64,000 nucleotides of DNA from Rhizobium leguminosarum (GTDB taxonomy: Bacteria; Pseudomonadota; Alphaproteobacteria; Rhizobiales; Rhizobiaceae). This document shows positions 61,663 to 64,000 of this stretch, in pieces; position 1 is the stretch's first letter; each line of letters begins with the position of its first letter. The position numbers were made by a program, and so were the translations under genes. The stretch is taken from positions 1,426,001-1,490,000 of the forward strand of contig NZ_CP025012.1 in NCBI RefSeq assembly GCF_002953715.1, written 5' to 3'. Below the pieces are notes generated by a model, which did no database searches, was not told where the DNA came from, and saw nothing but the letters and a program-made list of their open reading frames with translations.

Positions 61663-61821
61663 GTGACGATTTCCATGGACATCGAAGGCAGCGCCCGCGC
61701 CGCATCTATCGCTTCTCTCGAGCCGGTCGAGGAAGGCGTCGCCGAATTTTACGATAGCCTTCTCGTGCCGATCCTCTTCGAGCCCTATGCCTAGGAGTTG
61801 GCGATCGTCGCCGAGCGTTAG
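61663..61821 (+). pseudogene. Truncated class I methyltransferase remnant
   Basis: A GTG at 61663 after TTGGAGGCTTGTG opens 43 codons ending in EFYDSLLVPILFEPYA, typical of the N-terminus of SAM-dependent methyltransferases (YDxxLVPxxFxPYA). A TAG at 61792 then interrupts it; the frame continues ELAIVAER to a second stop at 61819. No downstream methyltransferase motifs follow, so this is a decayed fragment. Confidence 0.6.
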
Positions 61822-61891
61822 CGGACCAATCGCGCGATTTTACAAATGGAATTCCAAAGCTCTGTCCGCCAAGGTGTGACGGCGCGCGGAC

Positions 61892-62158
61892 TCAGCTCGT
61901 GCGCTGCGCGTAGGAAGGTTCTTGCATCGCGCGGATGACGTGCCGCTCGATCACCAAACAGGTCTCGTCGTATTCCCGTACCAGGTTCGGATTGAACCGT
62001 CGCCTTCGAACGGAGTCGCGCGCTTCGACTGCCATCTGGTAGGCCTCGAAGAGCTCGAGCTGCAACGGGTCGCACGCTGCCATGATCAGCGTCCGCATAT
62101 GCGGCAAACGCATCGCCAGGCGCCGGCGTCCAGCTTCCCGACGGTTGGATCGTGCCAT
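61892..62158 (-). CDS. Hypothetical basic protein
   Basis: This 88-residue protein is arginine-rich and helical (MARSNRREAGRRRLAMRL, then QLELFEAYQMAVEARDSVRRRR). I recognise no family. The ATG at 62158 has the purine-rich stretch AGGAGGCAGGAGACTGAAGGAG before it. A start further upstream (TTG at 62194) is possible. It could bind nucleic acid, but only composition supports this. Confidence 0.5.
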   Translation of the reverse strand: MARSNRREAGRRRLAMRLPHMRTLIMAACDPLQLELFEAYQMAVEARDSVRRRRFNPNLVREYDETCLVIERHVIRAMQEPSYAQRTS

Positions 62159-62227
62159 CTCCTTCAGTCTCCTGCCTCCTGCATAATTCCTCAAATCGGC
62201 ATCGATTTAAGGATAAATTATGTAGCA

Positions 62228-62281
62228 ATTCAAAGTGTTACAGCGTCCTTTACGCGTCTGAAAAGACGCGTGGCGCTGTAA
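62228..62281 (-). repeat. Partial RIME-like element (one palindrome)
   Basis: TTACAGCGTCC...GGCGCTGTAA encloses ACGCGTCT-GAAA-AGACGCGT and matches the reverse complement of the first palindrome of the element at 23885-23986 with a few differences. The second palindrome is missing. It lies between divergent genes. Confidence 0.65.
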
Positions 62282-62384
62282 GCCCGTGTGTGCGGTCTTT
62301 CGATCTTGAAATAGCGCCGGCGACGGGCATTGACATGGGTTTGGGACCAAAGGCCGGGGTCTATCAGACTGAGGTCCGGGCCGT

Positions 62385-62409
62385 GGAACGACCCCGCCTT
62401 CAACTAGTT
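62385..62409 (+). promoter_or_regulatory. Candidate general-stress-sigma (EcfG-type) promoter
   Basis: GGAAC (62385-62389) is followed after 16 bases by AGTT (62406-62409), one mismatch from the consensus. It lies 47 bases before the DUF1236 gene start. Confidence 0.4.
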
Positions 62410-62456
62410 GGTTGGCAGCGGTCGCAAAGGCCGCCTCGAAACAGAAGGAGGAGAAA

Positions 62457-62855
62457 ATGATCTCCAAGCTTATCGTCGGTGCGGCAACTGCCGCGACCCT
62501 CATGTCGGGCGTTGCATTCGCCCAGTCCTCGACCGTCAACGGTGCCGCCGGTGGCGCAGTCACTGGGGCGATCGTCGGCGGCCCCGTTGGCGCTGCTGTA
62601 GGCGGCGTTGCCGGCGCAGTCGTTGGAACCGTGATCGATCCGCCGCCGCAAAAGGTCGTCACCTATGTCCGCGAGGTTCCGGCACCATCGGCGCGCGTGG
62701 TCGTGAAGGAGAAGGTTGTCGTCGGCGAGCCCCTGCCTGAGACTGTTGTCGTAACGCCTATTCCGGATGACCCGACTTATGCCTATGCCGTGGTCAATGA
62801 TGAGCGTGTCATCGTCGAACCGTCGTCCCGCAAGGTGATCCAGGTTATCAAGTGA
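62457..62855 (+). CDS. DUF1236-type secreted protein with glycine zipper
   Basis: This 132-residue protein has a signal peptide (1-22, cut near AFA-QSS), a glycine-zipper segment (GGAVTGAIVGGPVGAAVGGV, about 29-48) that can insert in membranes, and a C-terminal region ending YAVVNDERVIVEPSSRKVIQ, the DUF1236 signature of alphaproteobacteria. AGAAGGAGGAGAAA precedes the ATG. The family function is unknown. Confidence 0.8.
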   Translation: MISKLIVGAATAATLMSGVAFAQSSTVNGAAGGAVTGAIVGGPVGAAVGGVAGAVVGTVIDPPPQKVVTYVREVPAPSARVVVKEKVVVGEPLPETVVVTPIPDDPTYAYAVVNDERVIVEPSSRKVIQVIK

Positions 62856-62920
62856 TCTGATCCTTCACGCGGTCTCTGCCGCGTCCTCCATCCGGAAATC
62901 ATCGCTCAAAGTCCGGGAAC

Positions 62921-62955
62921 CGCCGCACGACCGACGGCAGCGTCGTCGTGCGGCG
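62921..62955. other. GC-rich stem-loop downstream of the DUF1236 gene
   Basis: CGCCGCACGAC at 62921-62931 pairs with GTCGTGCGGCG at 62945-62955. The downstream side is an A-run, so it is not a plus-strand intrinsic terminator. It may protect the transcript end. Confidence 0.45.
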
Positions 62956-63016
62956 AAAAACAGCCGATGCCCCCGGCGGCGATCTCCGCCGCCGGAGCGC
63001 CAGCAAGGAGAGGAAC

Positions 63017-63184
63017 ATGATCTATTCCGAAGAGAAATCCGGTGGTCTGGCCGTGCCGCTGATCGCCATCCTGCTGGCAATCTTCGGCATTCTCGCCGTG
63101 CTTGTCGCCACCGGCGGCCGACATAGCAGTGCCGCCGGCCGTGTCTGGGTTCCACAGGCTCAACAGCAGGGGTCGGGACAATGA
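63017..63184 (+). CDS. Small single-pass membrane protein upstream of BA14K gene
   Basis: This 55-residue protein has one hydrophobic helix (about 12-32: LAVPLIAILLAIFGILAVLVA) and a glutamine-rich C-terminus. AGCAAGGAGAGGAAC precedes the ATG at 63017; the frame upstream is rejected. It overlaps the BA14K gene by four bases (ATGA), so the two are coupled. Function unknown. Confidence 0.75.
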   Translation: MIYSEEKSGGLAVPLIAILLAIFGILAVLVATGGRHSSAAGRVWVPQAQQQGSGQ

Positions 63185-63762
63185 AAGCCATCGCATCCGT
63201 TGCCTTTGGCATCGTAAGCTCGGTCGGGGCCTGCGTCGCTGCCGCATCTGTCGCATCCTATGTCGTGGCGGATTCCGAACCTCACGCCTTCAAGGAGCTC
63301 GCAGCGCGCGATCTATGGACGACGACGCCGGTGAAAGTCGATCCTCGGCAGCAGCCCTATGAACGAATTCCGCCTCTCTATTCCAGCTATGTGACCGAGG
63401 CGTCGGCCAGCATGGCGTCAGCGGCGAGGCTGGATTCGGCTCGCCCGCCCGCCGAACTTCAGACACCGCAGCCCAGACTTTCGGCAGCGCATCTTGCCTG
63501 GTGTGGGGAACGTTATCGCTCTTTCGATCCCGCGACCAACAGCTATCGATCCTACAGCGGTGAGACCCGCGAATGCTCTTCGCCGTTCCAGCCGACTGTC
63601 GCCGAGGCCGATGAAGGCGTCGGCACGAACGTGAATGCACGGGCGGCTGCCCGGTGCGCGGCTCGCTACAAGTCGTATCGACCGGAAGACAATACGTATC
63701 AACCATGGGAAGGGCCGCGGCGCAGCTGCGACACGTCTGATCTCGTTGCGGCGAGCAATTGA
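63181..63762 (+). CDS. Secreted protein with two BA14K-like repeats
   Basis: This 193-residue protein has a hydrophobic N-terminal segment (about 1-28), probably a signal or anchor. Two BA14K-like motifs follow: HLAWCGERYRSFDPATNSY (about 102-120) and AARCAARYKSYRPEDNTY (about 157-174), each with a paired cysteine 15-20 residues later. BA14K proteins were first described as an immunoreactive Brucella antigen and bind sugars in some reports. Two copies in one chain are less common. It overlaps the preceding gene by four bases. Confidence 0.8.
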   Translation: MKAIASVAFGIVSSVGACVAAASVASYVVADSEPHAFKELAARDLWTTTPVKVDPRQQPYERIPPLYSSYVTEASASMASAARLDSARPPAELQTPQPRLSAAHLAWCGERYRSFDPATNSYRSYSGETRECSSPFQPTVAEADEGVGTNVNARAAARCAARYKSYRPEDNTYQPWEGPRRSCDTSDLVAASN

Positions 63763-63883
63763 TTATCGGCGGTGGTCGCGCGGTGCGGATGATGCTGCAC
63801 CAAGCTGGTGAATCGGACTAAAGTCCGTGTTGCAAACGCTACGGTTGTGATACCCGGTTGTATTGGAGTGTTGGAGATCAGGG

Positions 63884-64000
63884 ATGGCAACGGCGCTGAT
63901 AACAGAAATCCAGCAAGCGCAGACAAGGCTTCCGCTCTTGACCCGAGCGGATCGGGGAGCCCTTATCATTCGCATCCTCCGCGAGCTGAAGACGCATCGG
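63884..64000 (+). CDS. Partial gene at window end
   Basis: An ATG at 63884 after TTGGAGATCAGGG opens 39 codons (MATALITEIQQAQTRLPLLT and onward) without a stop to the window end. It looks helical and coding, but too little is present to name it. The gap before it (63763-63883) contains a small inverted repeat, GGACT-AA-AGTCC. Confidence 0.5.
   Translation, partial: MATALITEIQQAQTRLPLLTRADRGALIIRILRELKTHR

Overview
The window is chromosomal DNA from a GC-rich alphaproteobacterium. It is most likely a Rhizobium of the R. etli / R. leguminosarum / R. phaseoli type. The evidence is the rpoC-rpsL-rpsG-fusA-tuf-rpsJ to rplQ gene order with adk behind secY and no rpsD or rpmJ, Rhizobium-type intergenic mosaic repeats, BA14K and DUF1236 proteins, and promoter-like sites of the alphaproteobacterial general stress response type (GGAAC, 16-18 nt, then a T-rich -10). 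This is read from sequence alone; no database was consulted.

Region 1 (1-23.4 kb) is core information-processing DNA. It holds the 3' part of rpoC with a terminator, a small opposite-strand gene, the str operon (rpsL, rpsG, fusA, tuf), and the S10, spc and alpha clusters ending at rplQ with a terminator. Hairpins with T-runs sit at rpsQ/rplN, rplO/secY and rpsK/rpoA, so the cluster may be divided into several transcription units.

Region 2 (23.4-40.4 kb) is mixed housekeeping and accessory DNA: a DUF2809 membrane protein, the MsrPQ methionine-sulfoxide repair pair, ilvD, a LprI-like protein and a YkvA-like protein enclosed by an inverted pair of palindromic repeats, a Do-type periplasmic protease overlapping rarA, a DUF1883 protein, two alpha/beta hydrolases (one lacking its serine nucleophile), a ketopantoate-reductase-like enzyme, a divergent SDR/LysR pair, an AhpD-like protein and an orphan PAS histidine kinase.

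Region 3 (40.6-56.8 kb) is the most interesting accessory block. A LacI-family repressor, preceded by two matching operators (one inside its own promoter), heads twelve co-directional genes: CoA-transferase, enoyl-CoA hydratase, aldehyde dehydrogenase, a complete CUT1 sugar-type ABC transporter, two GMC flavin dehydrogenases, a Gfo/Idh/MocA dehydrogenase and a fumarate-reductase-like flavoprotein. Together they suggest import of a sugar-like or polyol-like compound, its oxidation from alcohol to aldehyde to acid, CoA activation and hydration. I do not recognise this as a described pathway, and its substrate cannot be read from the sequence.

Region 4 (56.8-64 kb) looks like a stress and envelope island. 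It has small secreted or membrane proteins, exonuclease III, a DUF883-like protein, a Tat-type Gly/Asn-repeat protein, a NarL-type two-component pair whose kinase seems to have lost its ATP-binding N-box, a methyltransferase remnant, and DUF1236 and BA14K proteins. Five of these genes have general-stress-sigma-like promoters. The window ends inside a further gene.
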